NCBI RefSeq assembly: GCF_003353175.1
Contig: NZ_QHKS01000004.1
Coordinates: 62,001-126,000 of the forward strand
Direction: 5' to 3'
Length of the DNA: 64,000 nucleotides
From: Paraburkholderia lacunae
Lineage (GTDB): Bacteria > Pseudomonadota > Gammaproteobacteria > Burkholderiales > Burkholderiaceae
Every line of letters starts with the position of its first letter. The stretch's first letter is position 1. The position numbers and the translations under genes are program-made. The notes under the pieces are model-generated. The model worked only from the letters and a program-made list of their open reading frames with translations. It was not told where the DNA came from and made no database searches. Shown here piece after piece: positions 1 through 8,960 of the stretch.

Positions 1-1
1 C

Positions 2-1744
2 GTGATGCACGCAGCGCGGGACACGCGGGGCTTCTCCTTCGAATCGACGCTCGGCAAGATTGCGCGCGTGCTCACCGGGCAATACGGCGTGACAGTCGCG
101 TTCAGTCCGGATGGGCCGCGTGTCGAACCCGGCCGCATCGTGATTCCCGACTATGAGTTGAGTGGCGGCGCCGAGCGCGACGTGTTGATCGGCTATCTGG
201 ATCTGCTGGTGGCGCGCGCCAGGTATTCGTCGCTCGCGCAACTCGCGGCGTTGCCGTCCGGCGTCGCGGCCAGGCTGGCGCAGGTGATCGAAGACCGCCG
301 CGTGTGCGCGCAGCTGCTCGACGAATATCCTGGTGCGCGCTGGTTCATCGGCAAGCTGCGCGTGCACGCCGCGCGCGAGGCGCGGCAGCGTTGGCAGAAG
401 CTGCATTGGCGCGACCGGCTGGTCTGGCTGGTGGAGCGCGCGCTGTGGGACGAAACGCCGAGCGCGACCGAGGCGAGCCATTCGCTGATGGCCGCGCTGC
501 ATGCCGCGCAAGATTTGCTCGAACAGGCGCGTGCGAGCGGCTCGACTGCGCATAGCATCGCGGCGGCGCAAGACTTCGTGGCGCGTGTGCGGGCGCTGTC
601 GGCCGGCGAGTTCAACAGCATGATGTTCAGCGCCGATCCGCTCGAGGACATCGACACGGAAACCGCCGCGTCCTCGTCCGAACCGTTCGGCGACGCCGCC
701 GCCCTGCCCGATCTGGATAACGCCGCCGCACCGCCAGCCGGTCAGGGCGGCAGCGCGCAGGCGGAGAACGCGGTCGGCATGGGGCAATCGCTAGCCGATG
801 CGCAGCAGCCGTCGGCACGCTCCGCTGGCGAAGCTGGCGCGGCGGCAGATTCCGCACGCGCGCTGCTGTCGATCCCGCTCGCCACCGAATTCGACGAAAT
901 CACCGATGTCACCGGCCAGGGCGACAGTGCAACGTGGCGCGAACTACGCAACCAGGCCCGCGAGGAAACCGCGCCGCTCAAGGAGAAACTCGAACGCGCA
1001 TTGAGCGTCGACGAACGCACGCGTTGGCGTCGCGAACAGGAGCGCGGCGAAATCGACCGCACCTCGCTCGCCAAGCTGGCGACGTCACCGGGTTACCGCA
1101 CGCCGTTTCGCACGCAGCGGCCGACCCGGGGACGCGATGTGGCCGTGAGCCTGCTGATCGACCGCAGCGGTTCGATGGCCGGGCGCAAGATCGAACTCGC
1201 GCGGCTCTGCGCGAGCGCGCTGTGCGATGCGCTCACGCAGTTGTCGTTCGATTGCGAAGTGCTCGGCTATTGCTCGCTCGAATCGGCGCCGATGAAGCAG
1301 TTGTACGAGCGGCAAGTATCGGCGGGCGTGGATTTGCGGCGCTATAACCGCTTCGTCGAGCGGCTCGATCTGAAAGTCTATAAACGCTTCGGCGCGGCCG
1401 ATCTGAGCGGCATCGCCGAAATCGACTGCGGCCACGAGAATCCCGACGGCGAGGCGCTCGCCTGGGCGGCCGCCCGGCTCGCCGATCATCCAGCCGGAAG
1501 GCGCATCCTGATTGTGTTCTCCGACGGCTATCCGTCGACCGGCGACGGCGACCCGCACGTATTGCGCAGCGACCTGCGCGAACGCATCGCGGCGATCGGC
1601 AAGCGCGGCATCGAACTCGTGGGCATCGGCGTACTGACCGATGCCGTCGAGGATTTCTATCCGCACAACGTGGTGGTGAGCCGCCTCGCCGAATTGCCGG
1701 CGACGGTGTTCTCGGTGCTGAGCGCGATGCTGCTGACGCGCTGA
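2..1744 (+). CDS. CobT-type VWA domain protein
   Basis: Predicted cytoplasmic protein of 580 aa related to the CobT subunit of aerobic cobaltochelatase. The C-terminal third is a von Willebrand A domain: a MIDAS motif DRSGS lies at residues 387-391, followed by the CobT-like NPDGEALAWA and ILIVFSDGYPS stretches. The N-terminal 200 residues are mixed alpha/charged, and residues about 205-290 are a low-complexity Ala/Asp/Gln linker. In the family, CobT works with an AAA+ partner (CobS) to insert cobalt; no cobS is visible, so it could equally be a MoxR-partner VWA protein of other function. The frame is open to the left edge; GTG at 2 or ATG at 5 may not be the real start. It lies 37 kb from the cob genes. 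Confidence 0.6.
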   Translation: MMHAARDTRGFSFESTLGKIARVLTGQYGVTVAFSPDGPRVEPGRIVIPDYELSGGAERDVLIGYLDLLVARARYSSLAQLAALPSGVAARLAQVIEDRRVCAQLLDEYPGARWFIGKLRVHAAREARQRWQKLHWRDRLVWLVERALWDETPSATEASHSLMAALHAAQDLLEQARASGSTAHSIAAAQDFVARVRALSAGEFNSMMFSADPLEDIDTETAASSSEPFGDAAALPDLDNAAAPPAGQGGSAQAENAVGMGQSLADAQQPSARSAGEAGAAADSARALLSIPLATEFDEITDVTGQGDSATWRELRNQAREETAPLKEKLERALSVDERTRWRREQERGEIDRTSLAKLATSPGYRTPFRTQRPTRGRDVAVSLLIDRSGSMAGRKIELARLCASALCDALTQLSFDCEVLGYCSLESAPMKQLYERQVSAGVDLRRYNRFVERLDLKVYKRFGAADLSGIAEIDCGHENPDGEALAWAAARLADHPAGRRILIVFSDGYPSTGDGDPHVLRSDLRERIAAIGKRGIELVGIGVLTDAVEDFYPHNVVVSRLAELPATVFSVLSAMLLTR

Positions 1745-1748
1745 CTCG

Positions 1749-2582
1749 CTACGCCAGCTCAGGCGTGAACGGGTATTGCTCGATCTCGCCGCCGCGCGCG
1801 ACCACCGCGGTGCTTTCAGGAATCGCTTCCCACCAGCCCGGCAGGTCCACCAGCGGCTCCGACAGCACCAGAAACGCATTCTGCCCGGCTGCCAGGATAC
1901 GCGGATCGTCCGGATACAGATCGCGCAGGTGCCGGAACGACGTGCTGTGAAAGAGCGAACGCGACTGCCCTTCGCTCGAATAGCGCACCGCCACGATCTG
2001 CTCGCCGTCGGTGGCGCAGACCGTCATGTTCAACGGCTCGCCGACGCCGTGTTTGCGCCCGGTTTCCTCGATGAAACCCACCATGCGCTCGAGCGCGGCG
2101 ACAGGCGCCCGTTCCAGACCGAAGGTCAGCGCCAGGTAGAACATCACTTCGGAATCGGTCGAGCCTTCGATCAACGGGAACAGTTCGGGCGCGATCGCCA
2201 GCATCAGATCGCGGCGCACCGCGGGATAGTCGCGCACCAGGCCGTTGTGCGCGAACAGCCAGCGGCCGTAGCGGAACGGATGACAGTTGGTTTCCTGCGA
2301 TGGCGTGCCGGTCGCCGCGCGCACATGCGCGACGAACAGCGGCGCGCGGATGGCGCGCGCCGCCTCGCGCAGATTGCGGTCGCTCCAGGCGGGCTGAATG
2401 CAGCGGTAGCGAAACGGAATATCGGTCGGATGACCGTACCAGCCGATACCGAAGCCGTCGCCGTTGGTGGTCGTGTGGCCGAGCCGCGAATGCAGGCTCT
2501 GGTCGATCAGGGAATGTTTGGCGCGGAACAGCACCGCTTCGAGGTGAATCGGGTTGCCGGTATAAGCGAGCCAGCGGCACAT
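1749..2582 (-). CDS. class II glutamine amidotransferase (YafJ/EgtC type)
   Basis: 277-aa Ntn-type glutamine amidotransferase. The start at 2582 gives MCRWLAY, placing the catalytic cysteine at residue 2, exposed after Met removal; a GGAGG Shine-Dalgarno lies just upstream, so longer in-frame extensions are rejected. Visible family motifs: NGDGFGIGWYG, FVAHVRAATG, NCHPF and FAHNG, which build the glutamine pocket. The family hydrolyses glutamine or a gamma-glutamyl amide; without a synthetase domain the acceptor is unknown. EgtC acts in ergothioneine synthesis, but no egtB or egtD is nearby. It ends 4 nt from the convergent VWA gene. Confidence 0.82.
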   Translation of the reverse strand: MCRWLAYTGNPIHLEAVLFRAKHSLIDQSLHSRLGHTTTNGDGFGIGWYGHPTDIPFRYRCIQPAWSDRNLREAARAIRAPLFVAHVRAATGTPSQETNCHPFRYGRWLFAHNGLVRDYPAVRRDLMLAIAPELFPLIEGSTDSEVMFYLALTFGLERAPVAALERMVGFIEETGRKHGVGEPLNMTVCATDGEQIVAVRYSSEGQSRSLFHSTSFRHLRDLYPDDPRILAAGQNAFLVLSEPLVDLPGWWEAIPESTAVVARGGEIEQYPFTPELA

Positions 2583-2659
2583 GGGTCTCCCTCCTGTTTC
2601 GGCACGCTCGACAGACCTGAAGCGGACCGGGCGTGGCACTGCACTCGTGGCACTGCGCT

Positions 2660-3334
2660 CTATTTGACCACGGGCTGCATCTGCGCGATCGGAATCAGGA
2701 ATTCGGAGAAGCCGGTCAGCATGATCTGCACGCCGATGCACAGCAGCAGGAACGACGATACCCGCATTGCGACCTTGGTCCCTTCCACGCCGAGATACTT
2801 GGCGAAGATCACCGCGCGGCTGTAGATCAGGTAGACGACTAACGCCACGACGATCGAGATCACCACCGACGCGATACTCGACAACACGAAGTCGGACAGC
2901 TTGTGCGTGCGGTTCGCGGTCAGCGCGATGGCGGTGGCGATCGAGCCGGGCCCGGTGGTCAGCGGAACGGTCAACGGGAAGAACGCCTTCGACTTCGCTT
3001 TATCCGCATCCACACGCTTGACGGGTTGCTCGGCCGGTTGCGTATCGGGCGCGTTGAGCATCTGCCAGCCCCCTACCGCCACTGCGAGGCCGCCGCCGAT
3101 GCGCAGCGCCTCCATCGAAATGCCGAAGAAATGCAGGATCGGCGTACCGACAAAAAACGCCACCAGCAGCACGCACAGCACGTTGATGGCGATTTTCCTG
3201 GCGAGCGCGGTGCGCTCCTCCATGGTCAATGAAGCAGTCCGGTCGAGGAAGACGAAAGCAATGCCGATGGGGTTGATGATGCTGATCAGCCCGGTAAAGC
3301 CAAACAGAATGTCCGAGATCAGACTGTCGACCAT
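2660..3334 (-). CDS. MarC family integral membrane protein
   Basis: 224-aa polytopic inner-membrane protein of the MarC (UPF0056) family. The start MVDSLISDILFGFTGLISI is followed by about six hydrophobic segments in two groups of three, separated by a charged loop near residues 98-115 (KRVDADKAKSKAFF). The family motifs NPIGIAFVF (TM1) and PLTTGPGSIATAIAL (TM4) are present. Function is not established; MarC was once linked to multiple antibiotic resistance but that has been questioned, and some relatives affect amino-acid export. It lies 78 nt downstream of the amidotransferase start on the same strand. A perfect inverted repeat lies upstream at 3470-3508. Confidence 0.85.
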   Translation of the reverse strand: MVDSLISDILFGFTGLISIINPIGIAFVFLDRTASLTMEERTALARKIAINVLCVLLVAFFVGTPILHFFGISMEALRIGGGLAVAVGGWQMLNAPDTQPAEQPVKRVDADKAKSKAFFPLTVPLTTGPGSIATAIALTANRTHKLSDFVLSSIASVVISIVVALVVYLIYSRAVIFAKYLGVEGTKVAMRVSSFLLLCIGVQIMLTGFSEFLIPIAQMQPVVK

Positions 3335-3685
3335 ATGCGATCCATATCGGGCAGCGGCTCGGGCGGATTCGCCGCGCACCGTGCGCCGCGCTGTGTTGAA
3401 GGGGCTGGACGCGCTATGTGTCGTCCAGGTTCGTTTGCTCGGGTGGCGTGAGCGGATCATATCGCGGCGCGGCACGCTTTATCGCGAATCGCACGATAAA
3501 GCGTGCCGATGCCTCGCGCGACTGACATTGCAACGCAGCAACCGCGCTGCCGAAAGATGCTCGCACAACTTTCGGAAAGCCTACAGTTTTTTGACCAACT
3601 TTACGCCACCGAAGCATCAGGCTTACAGTCGCCACCGAAGCCACCCTTTCAACGAGACGTACTCACCGGTTCGAGGAGTTGCCCC
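3335..3685. other. divergent intergenic region, marC-like / DUF3311
   Basis: 351 nt between two divergent genes. It should contain both promoters and the perfect inverted repeat at 3470-3508. Open frames crossing it show no family motifs and no suitable ribosome-binding sites, so no gene is called. Confidence 0.6.
3470..3508. repeat. perfect 15-bp inverted repeat in the marC/DUF3311 intergenic region
   Basis: Arms cggcacgctttatcg (3470-3484) and cgataaagcgtgccg (3494-3508) are perfect reverse complements around a 9-nt centre. It lies about 136 nt upstream of the MarC-family start and 178 nt upstream of the DUF3311 start, between divergent genes. There is no following T-tract, so an operator or RNA hairpin in a leader is more likely than a terminator. 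The function is inferred only. Confidence 0.6.
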
Positions 3686-3901
3686 ATGTTGCTTCGTGCG
3701 CTCGCCGCGTTGCCGTTCATCGGCATTGTGCTCGGCATCGCGTTTGTCAATCGTGTCGAACCGCTCGTGCTCGGCATGCCGTTCGTGCTGGCCTGGATCG
3801 TCCTCTGGGTGGTGCTGAGTTCGATCATCATGGCGATCGTGTATCGTCTGGACCCCGCCAATCGCCGGATTGCAGCTGAAGGCGAGGAGCTCCGATCATG
3901 A
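3686..3901 (+). CDS. DUF3311 small membrane protein
   Basis: 71-aa protein with two transmembrane helices (about residues 5-20 and 28-50) and a short charged C-terminus. The start at 3686 is set by GAGGAG at 3673-3678. Its last codons overlap the symporter start by ATGA, a pairing typical of DUF3311 proteins, which act or are presumed to act as small subunits or assembly partners of sodium:solute symporters, as with the YhdT/PanF and YhjB-type pairs. The role as accessory subunit is inferred from this coupling. Confidence 0.82.
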   Translation: MLLRALAALPFIGIVLGIAFVNRVEPLVLGMPFVLAWIVLWVVLSSIIMAIVYRLDPANRRIAAEGEELRS

Positions 3902-5370
3902 GCGCACTCGTCATCATCGCGGCCATCACGCTGTTTGCGCTGTACCTCGGCATGCGCGCGCGGCGCGGCCACGACATGAGCCTCGAACAGTGGACCGTGG
4001 GCGGCCGCAGCTTCGGCACGGCCTTCGTGTTTCTGCTGATGGCCGGCGAAATCTACACGACCTTCACCTTTCTTGGCGGCAGCGGCTTTGCATACGGCAA
4101 GGGTGCGCCGGTCTACTACATCCTCGCGTACGGCACGCTCGCGTACATCCTTTCGTACTGGATGCTGCCGCCGATCTGGCGTTACGCGAAACAACACCAT
4201 CTCGTCTCGCAGCCGCATTTCTTCGCGCGCAAATACGACAGCCCGGCGCTCGGCACGCTGGTGGCGCTGGTCGGCGTGGCCGCGCTGATTCCGTATCTGG
4301 TGCTGCAACTGAAGGGGCTCGGCATCATTGTGGCGACCGCGTCGTACGGCGCGATTTCGTCGACGGCGGCCGTGTGGATCGGCGCCGCGGTGGTGACTTC
4401 GTATGTGATCGTCTCCGGCGTGCGCGGCTCGGCGTGGAATTCGGTGGTGAAGGATCTGCTGATTCTGGCGATCGTGTTGTTCCTCGGCATTTATCTGCCG
4501 CTTCACTACTACGGCGGCTTAGGCAACATGTTCCACGCGATCGATGCCGCCCGTCCCGGCTTTCTGACCTTTCCGGCCAAGGGTTCGAGCGTGACCTGGT
4601 TCCAGTCGACCGTGCTGCTGACCGCACTGGGATTCTTCATGTGGCCGCACACGTTCGGTTCGGTCTACACGGCAAGAGACGCGCGCATTTTCCGGCGCAA
4701 CGCGATGGTGCTGCCGCTGTACCAGTTGATCCTGCTGTTCGTGTTCTTCGTCGGCTTTGCCGCCACGCTGAAGGTGCCGGGCCTGAAGGGCGGCGACATC
4801 GACCTGTCGCTGTTCCGCCTGTCGTTGCAGACCTTCGACCCGTGGTTCATCGGCGTGATCGGCGCCGCGGGCGTGCTGACCGCGCTGGTGCCGGGCTCGA
4901 TGATCCTGACCGCGGCGTCGACGCTGCTTGCCAACGATGTTTACCGCGGCATCGTGAACCGCGACGCGTCTGACGCGACGGTGGCGAGTCTGGCGCGCAT
5001 CCTCGTGCCGGTCGTTGCACTGGCGGCCGTGGGCTTCACACTGCACGGCGGGGAGACGATCGTGGCGTTGCTGCTGATGGGTTACAGCTTCGTGACGCAA
5101 CTGTTCCCTGCGGTGATCTGCAGTTTGGCGCCGCGCAACCGGGCGACGAAACAGGGCGCGTTTTGCGGCATTCTCGCCGGCGTGACGGTGGTCGCCGTGA
5201 CGACGACGATGCATCTCAGCGTTGCGCAGTTGATGCCGTTTTTGCCTGATGCGTTGAAGGACGTGAATGTGGGGTTTCTGGCGTTGGCCGTGAATGTGAT
5301 CGTGTTTGCCGCAGTCAGCGCGATGACACAGCCGCGTTCGGCCGAGCGCGCGTCCGCGGCGGTGCAGTGA
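3898..5370 (+). CDS. sodium:solute symporter (SSS family, MctP-like)
   Basis: 490-aa inner-membrane transporter with about 13 hydrophobic segments. N-terminal features WTVGGRSFGTAFVFLLMAG and EIYTTFTFLGGSGFAYG match the first two helices of SSS symporters, where sodium and substrate sites lie. It most resembles the monocarboxylate permease MctP branch (lactate, pyruvate, alanine), but the substrate is not shown by the sequence. Translation is coupled to DUF3311 by a 4-nt overlap. The stop lies 192 nt from the convergent end of the metallophore operon. Confidence 0.85.
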   Translation: MSALVIIAAITLFALYLGMRARRGHDMSLEQWTVGGRSFGTAFVFLLMAGEIYTTFTFLGGSGFAYGKGAPVYYILAYGTLAYILSYWMLPPIWRYAKQHHLVSQPHFFARKYDSPALGTLVALVGVAALIPYLVLQLKGLGIIVATASYGAISSTAAVWIGAAVVTSYVIVSGVRGSAWNSVVKDLLILAIVLFLGIYLPLHYYGGLGNMFHAIDAARPGFLTFPAKGSSVTWFQSTVLLTALGFFMWPHTFGSVYTARDARIFRRNAMVLPLYQLILLFVFFVGFAATLKVPGLKGGDIDLSLFRLSLQTFDPWFIGVIGAAGVLTALVPGSMILTAASTLLANDVYRGIVNRDASDATVASLARILVPVVALAAVGFTLHGGETIVALLLMGYSFVTQLFPAVICSLAPRNRATKQGAFCGILAGVTVVAVTTTMHLSVAQLMPFLPDALKDVNVGFLALAVNVIVFAAVSAMTQPRSAERASAAVQ

Positions 5371-5562
5371 GCGGTTTGGCTTGGCGGCGCGTTTTTGCAT
5401 TCGACGATCCCGACGGATCTCGCATCGTCCTGCAAACTGCAGCGTGGGGTTGAATACGCTCGGAAGCGCCCTGCGTGTCCGTGCGTTTCAACCTGCCCCA
5501 CGTCTCACCCCAGTGAAGCCATCTGCGCTCCACTCGTTGGAGTTCACACCGTGGTGACGAAG

Positions 5563-6033
5563 CTACATCGGGGTCCCCTTGATTTCAGTGCGACTTGCCG
5601 GTGTAGGCCGATCCAGGCGCGACAGGGCCTCTCGCTCTCCCAATAGCGCGGCGATTTCGATACTGCACTCCGGCAGCGGTCGAGGAAAAATATGCCGCGT
5701 CGTCTTTGACGGATAAAGTAGCCGCGCGCGTGAACGTGCGATGATTTGCGCGCCATCTACACAATAATCAGGCCGACGCGCCTCCACGCCGACCTGCGCG
5801 TAATCGAGCAGCACGCACGGCACGCGCGGCAGCGATAGACGCCGCGCTGCCGCCAGCCGGTGATGCCCGTCCATCACAGCAAGGCTCGCGCGCTCGAGCA
5901 CGATCGGCGCAGTCCAGCGGCCGCTACGCGCGATGTTGTCCAGCACTTCGAGGAGCCGCGTCTCGTCGTGCTCTTCGTTCGGCAAGATCCGTTCGGTTGG
6001 AATCAGTTCGATGGCCCAGGTGTCATGTTGCAT
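5563..6033 (-). CDS. ParB/Srx-fold protein, SbnI/SerK-like free serine kinase
   Basis: 156 aa, last gene of the metallophore operon. The start at 6033 follows AAGGA at a good distance; the longer in-frame extension is low-complexity Arg/Ala and rejected. The N-terminal half is a ParB/sulfiredoxin-like domain: ILPNEEHDETR supplies a catalytic-type glutamate region and MDGHHRLAAAR matches the DGxHR motif of SerK and Staphylococcus SbnI. Those enzymes phosphorylate free L-serine to O-phosphoserine, the substrate of SbnA. It is much shorter than S. aureus SbnI, so the heme-sensing C-terminal part is probably missing. Serine kinase activity is an inference from the motif and from co-location with an SbnA-like enzyme; the fold also occurs in DNA-binding proteins. 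Confidence 0.7.
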   Translation of the reverse strand: MQHDTWAIELIPTERILPNEEHDETRLLEVLDNIARSGRWTAPIVLERASLAVMDGHHRLAAARRLSLPRVPCVLLDYAQVGVEARRPDYCVDGAQIIARSRARLLYPSKTTRHIFPRPLPECSIEIAALLGEREALSRLDRPTPASRTEIKGTPM

Positions 6034-6065
6034 GGCGTGATCCTTCGAAATCGATGCAAGGGAAA

Positions 6066-7049
6066 TCAACCCACACGGCCCAGATACGACGATGCGATGT
6101 CGCGCAGGTCGGGCGGTGCGAACCGGTCCGGATACAGATGGGCGGCGGCCTCGGCCAGCACCGCGTGACGCGCGATCGGGCCGAACGATTCGATCCAGTG
6201 ATCGCCGACGCGCACGATCCGCACGTGGCGCACGGTGCTCAGGTGCCGCCACACCGGATTCGCGTCCAGGCCGCGCGGCCCGCCGTCGTCGTACACGAAA
6301 ATCGTGTCGGGCCCGGCGATCAGCAGCGTCTCGAGGCTTATCTGGAACGCGGTGTTGTCGCGTCGCAATGGCAGCGGATTGCGCCCCGCGACGTTGACGC
6401 CGCCCAACGCATTCAGCAGCGAACAGGTCATGTTCTCGTCGTAGAACGCCCACGGCGCGGCGCCCGTACCCCAGACGAACAGGTAACGAGGCCCGCGGCG
6501 CGACGCGACGCGCGCGCGGATCGCCGCACACACGTCGGCAAAGCGCCGGTTCAGCGCAGCCGCGGCCTTGGCTCGCCCCAGCGCCGCGCCGACGAGCGCG
6601 ATGCTGCGGTCGCTGTCCTGCCGGACCTCGAGATCGAGCGCGAGATACGGCGCGATCTGCTGCAGCCGCGCCGCGTTCGCCTCCGTGTATCGCCGGATCG
6701 CGACGATCAGGTCGGCGTGCGTGCTCGCCAGCAATTCCAGGCTTGGGCTTGCGCGCTGACCCAGATCGATCACGCGATCCATCCGGTCAAGCAGATACGC
6801 GGGACGGCGGCCGCGCACGAGGAAAGTCGAAGCGATCGGCTGCACGCCGAGCGCGAGCGCGGTGTCGGCGCCGAAGTATGAGATCGTCGCGACCCGTCCT
6901 GGCGTGGTGCCGAAGCGCAACGTCACGCCGCGATCGTCGACCACACTGTACGGCGTAGCCGGTGCCGCGGCGCGAACGGGCCGCGCCAGCACGGACGCGA
7001 GCGATGCGGGCAACGCGAGCGCGAGCGCGCGGCGCTTACGGTCGATCAT
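6066..7049 (-). CDS. siderophore ABC transporter, periplasmic binding protein (FecB/FhuD type)
   Basis: 327-aa exported binding protein. The signal peptide MIDRKRRALALALPASLASVL ends near AAAP (residues 25-30); no lipobox cysteine. The mature part has the two-lobed class III binding-protein pattern: GRVATISYFGADTALALGV near the N-terminus, DLIVAIRR, and an interlobe helix rich in Ala/Arg. It should capture the ferric chelate released by the outer-membrane receptor and deliver it to the permease pair. The start overlaps the ATPase 3' end by 14 nt, showing translational coupling. It is separated from the SbnI-like gene by 32 nt. The ligand is unknown. Confidence 0.87.
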   Translation of the reverse strand: MIDRKRRALALALPASLASVLARPVRAAAPATPYSVVDDRGVTLRFGTTPGRVATISYFGADTALALGVQPIASTFLVRGRRPAYLLDRMDRVIDLGQRASPSLELLASTHADLIVAIRRYTEANAARLQQIAPYLALDLEVRQDSDRSIALVGAALGRAKAAAALNRRFADVCAAIRARVASRRGPRYLFVWGTGAAPWAFYDENMTCSLLNALGGVNVAGRNPLPLRRDNTAFQISLETLLIAGPDTIFVYDDGGPRGLDANPVWRHLSTVRHVRIVRVGDHWIESFGPIARHAVLAEAAAHLYPDRFAPPDLRDIASSYLGRVG

Positions 7050-7899
7050 TGGAGACCCGCCCGACCAAAGGCACGACGTTGCTGGGAATCCATTGCGCAT
7101 CCCCCGGCCCGTTTTCCGGTGCCGCATAGCCAAGCGGATGGCACACCGGCACGCCGTCGCTCGCGCCGTGTAGCCGCTCGCTATGGACATGGAACACGTC
7201 GGCGACGAAGGCCGGCGTCAGCACGTCGACCGGCACGCCATCGGCGATCAGCCGGCCGTCGCGCATCACGACAGCACGATCCGCGAAACGCATCGCCTGG
7301 TTCAGGTCGTGCAGCGACATCACGAGCGTCAGGCCGAATTCGTCGTTCAGACGCCGCAGCGTCTGCATCACGTCGAGTTGATGCCCGAGGTCGAGATAGG
7401 TCGTCGGCTCGTCGAGCAACAGGATGTCCGCCCGTTGCGCGAGCGCCATCGCGATCCACACGCGCTGCCGCTCGCCGCCCGACAGCGCGACCAGCGGACG
7501 CTCGCGCATCGCGGCAAGGCCGGTCGTGGCCAGCGCCCAATCGACCGCGTCGCGATCTTCGTCTGTTTCGCCGCGCAGCCAGGTGCGATGGGCGAATCGT
7601 CCATGACGGACGAGTTCCTGCACGCTCAGGCCGGCCGGCACGTCCTGCGTCTGCGCGAGAAAGGCGATGCGCCGCGCGAGCTTGCGGCGCGGCCACTGCT
7701 GCAGCGGCACGCCATCGAGCTGCGCGGCGCCGCCGCGCGGCGCGAGCAGGCCGGCGAGCGCGCGCAGCAGCGTACTCTTGCCGGAGCCGTTCGGACCGAG
7801 CAGCACGGTGGTCCGGCCAGGCTCGATCGACAGCGACAGGTTGTCGACGATACGGCGCGCGCCGTATCCGAGCGAAAGATCGCGGGCAACGAGTGTCAT
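7036..7899 (-). CDS. siderophore ABC transporter ATPase (FecE/FhuC type)
   Basis: 287-aa cytoplasmic ATPase. Walker A GPNGSGKS at residues 35-42, Q-loop FLAQTQD, signature LSGGERQRV, Walker B ILLLDEPTTYLDL and H-loop MSLHDLNQA are all intact, in the arrangement of iron-chelate importers. The start at 7899 overlaps the upstream permease stop by ATGA. The C-terminal 45 residues extend past the usual FecE end and are divergent. It powers uptake through the two FecCD-type permeases. Confidence 0.93.
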   Translation of the reverse strand: MTLVARDLSLGYGARRIVDNLSLSIEPGRTTVLLGPNGSGKSTLLRALAGLLAPRGGAAQLDGVPLQQWPRRKLARRIAFLAQTQDVPAGLSVQELVRHGRFAHRTWLRGETDEDRDAVDWALATTGLAAMRERPLVALSGGERQRVWIAMALAQRADILLLDEPTTYLDLGHQLDVMQTLRRLNDEFGLTLVMSLHDLNQAMRFADRAVVMRDGRLIADGVPVDVLTPAFVADVFHVHSERLHGASDGVPVCHPLGYAAPENGPGDAQWIPSNVVPLVGRVSNDRP

Positions 7900-8960
7900 C
7901 GGGAAGATCGGGAAAGCAGAAAGAGAAAAAGCGGCGCGCCGAACAGCGCGGTGACCGCGCCCACCGGAATCTCGGCCGGCGCGACGACGATGCGCCCCAC
8001 CAGATCGGCGAGCGCCGTGACCAGCGCACCGCATAGCAGCGCGAACGGCGCCTGCCGCGCGAGCGGCCCGCCCACCGCGAGCCGCGCAAGATGCGGCGCG
8101 ATCAGGCCGACGAACGCGACCGGACCCGCGATGCCGACCGCGCAGGCGGCCGCAAAGCCCGCATAGGCAATCGCCGCGAGACGCCAGCGTTCGACATCGA
8201 GGCCGACGCTGGCCGCCGCATCGTCGCCGAGCGACAGCACCTGCACCCCGGGCAGGATCGCCGGCAGCAGCGCGATCGTCGCCGCGCTCCACGGCGCGAG
8301 CAGCAACACGTGCTGCCAGCCGCGCGCATAGAGGTTGCCGGACAGCCAGGTGAGCAGCACTTCGATGCGGCTCGAGCCCCAGCCTGCAAGAATGGTCATT
8401 GCGACCGCATACAGCGCGGCGCTGACGGCCACGCCCATCAGGATCAAGCGCAACGGCGCAGTACCGTTGCGCCACGCAAGCGCATACACACCGAGCGCCG
8501 CGCCGATGCCGCCGAGTTGCGCGGCGAGCGGCATCCACGTCGCGTCATAGGCGTCGAGCCGGCTGCTGTCGATCGAGCCGGCAAAATTGGCGATGAGCAA
8601 CAGGACCATCACGCCAAGCGTCGCGCCTGACGACACGCCGATCACGCCTGGTTCTGCGAGCGGGTTGCGCAGCGCCGCCTGCAGCACGAGCCCGCTTGCG
8701 GCGAGCTGCGCACCGATCATCAGCGCGAGCAGCACGCGCGGCATGCGCAGCTCCCACAGCACGAATGCGGCGTCGTGCGCGCCATTACGATGGATCAACG
8801 CCTGAACGGCCGCCGTCAACGGGAAATCGGCCGCGCCGAACCGCACCGAGAGCACGATCGTGAGCGCCAGCGCCGCCGCTCCGCCCGCTCTGCCCGCCAC
8901 CGTGCGCAGCCACGTGCGTTGGACGCCGGCCCCGCCTGCCGACAGGTTCGGACTGCCCAT
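7896..8960 (-). CDS. FecCD-family iron-chelate permease, second subunit
   Basis: 354-aa inner-membrane permease with about nine to ten helices. Family motifs RMPRVLLALMIGAQLAASG, ALRNPLAEPGVIGVSSGA and the cytoplasmic coupling segment GPVAFVGLIAPHLARL are clear. The start at 8960 overlaps the stop of the preceding permease by one base (TGATG). With its neighbour it probably forms a heterodimeric channel like FecC/FecD. The N-terminal 20 residues are variable. Confidence 0.92.
   Translation of the reverse strand: MGSPNLSAGGAGVQRTWLRTVAGRAGGAAALALTIVLSVRFGAADFPLTAAVQALIHRNGAHDAAFVLWELRMPRVLLALMIGAQLAASGLVLQAALRNPLAEPGVIGVSSGATLGVMVLLLIANFAGSIDSSRLDAYDATWMPLAAQLGGIGAALGVYALAWRNGTAPLRLILMGVAVSAALYAVAMTILAGWGSSRIEVLLTWLSGNLYARGWQHVLLLAPWSAATIALLPAILPGVQVLSLGDDAAASVGLDVERWRLAAIAYAGFAAACAVGIAGPVAFVGLIAPHLARLAVGGPLARQAPFALLCGALVTALADLVGRIVVAPAEIPVGAVTALFGAPLFLFLLSRSSR

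Noticed and set aside
2..1744. Part of the cobalamin locus
   Set aside because: It is 37 kb from the cob genes with no cobN or cobS visible, so a cobaltochelatase role is only suggested.
4519..5400. Long antisense open frames opposite the symporter and other genes
   Set aside because: They mirror high-GC codon bias of the real genes, are Arg/His-rich and have no family features.
6034..6531. N-terminal extension of the SbnI-like protein
   Set aside because: The extension is Arg-rich, overlaps the binding-protein gene, and ATG 6033 has a clear ribosome-binding site.
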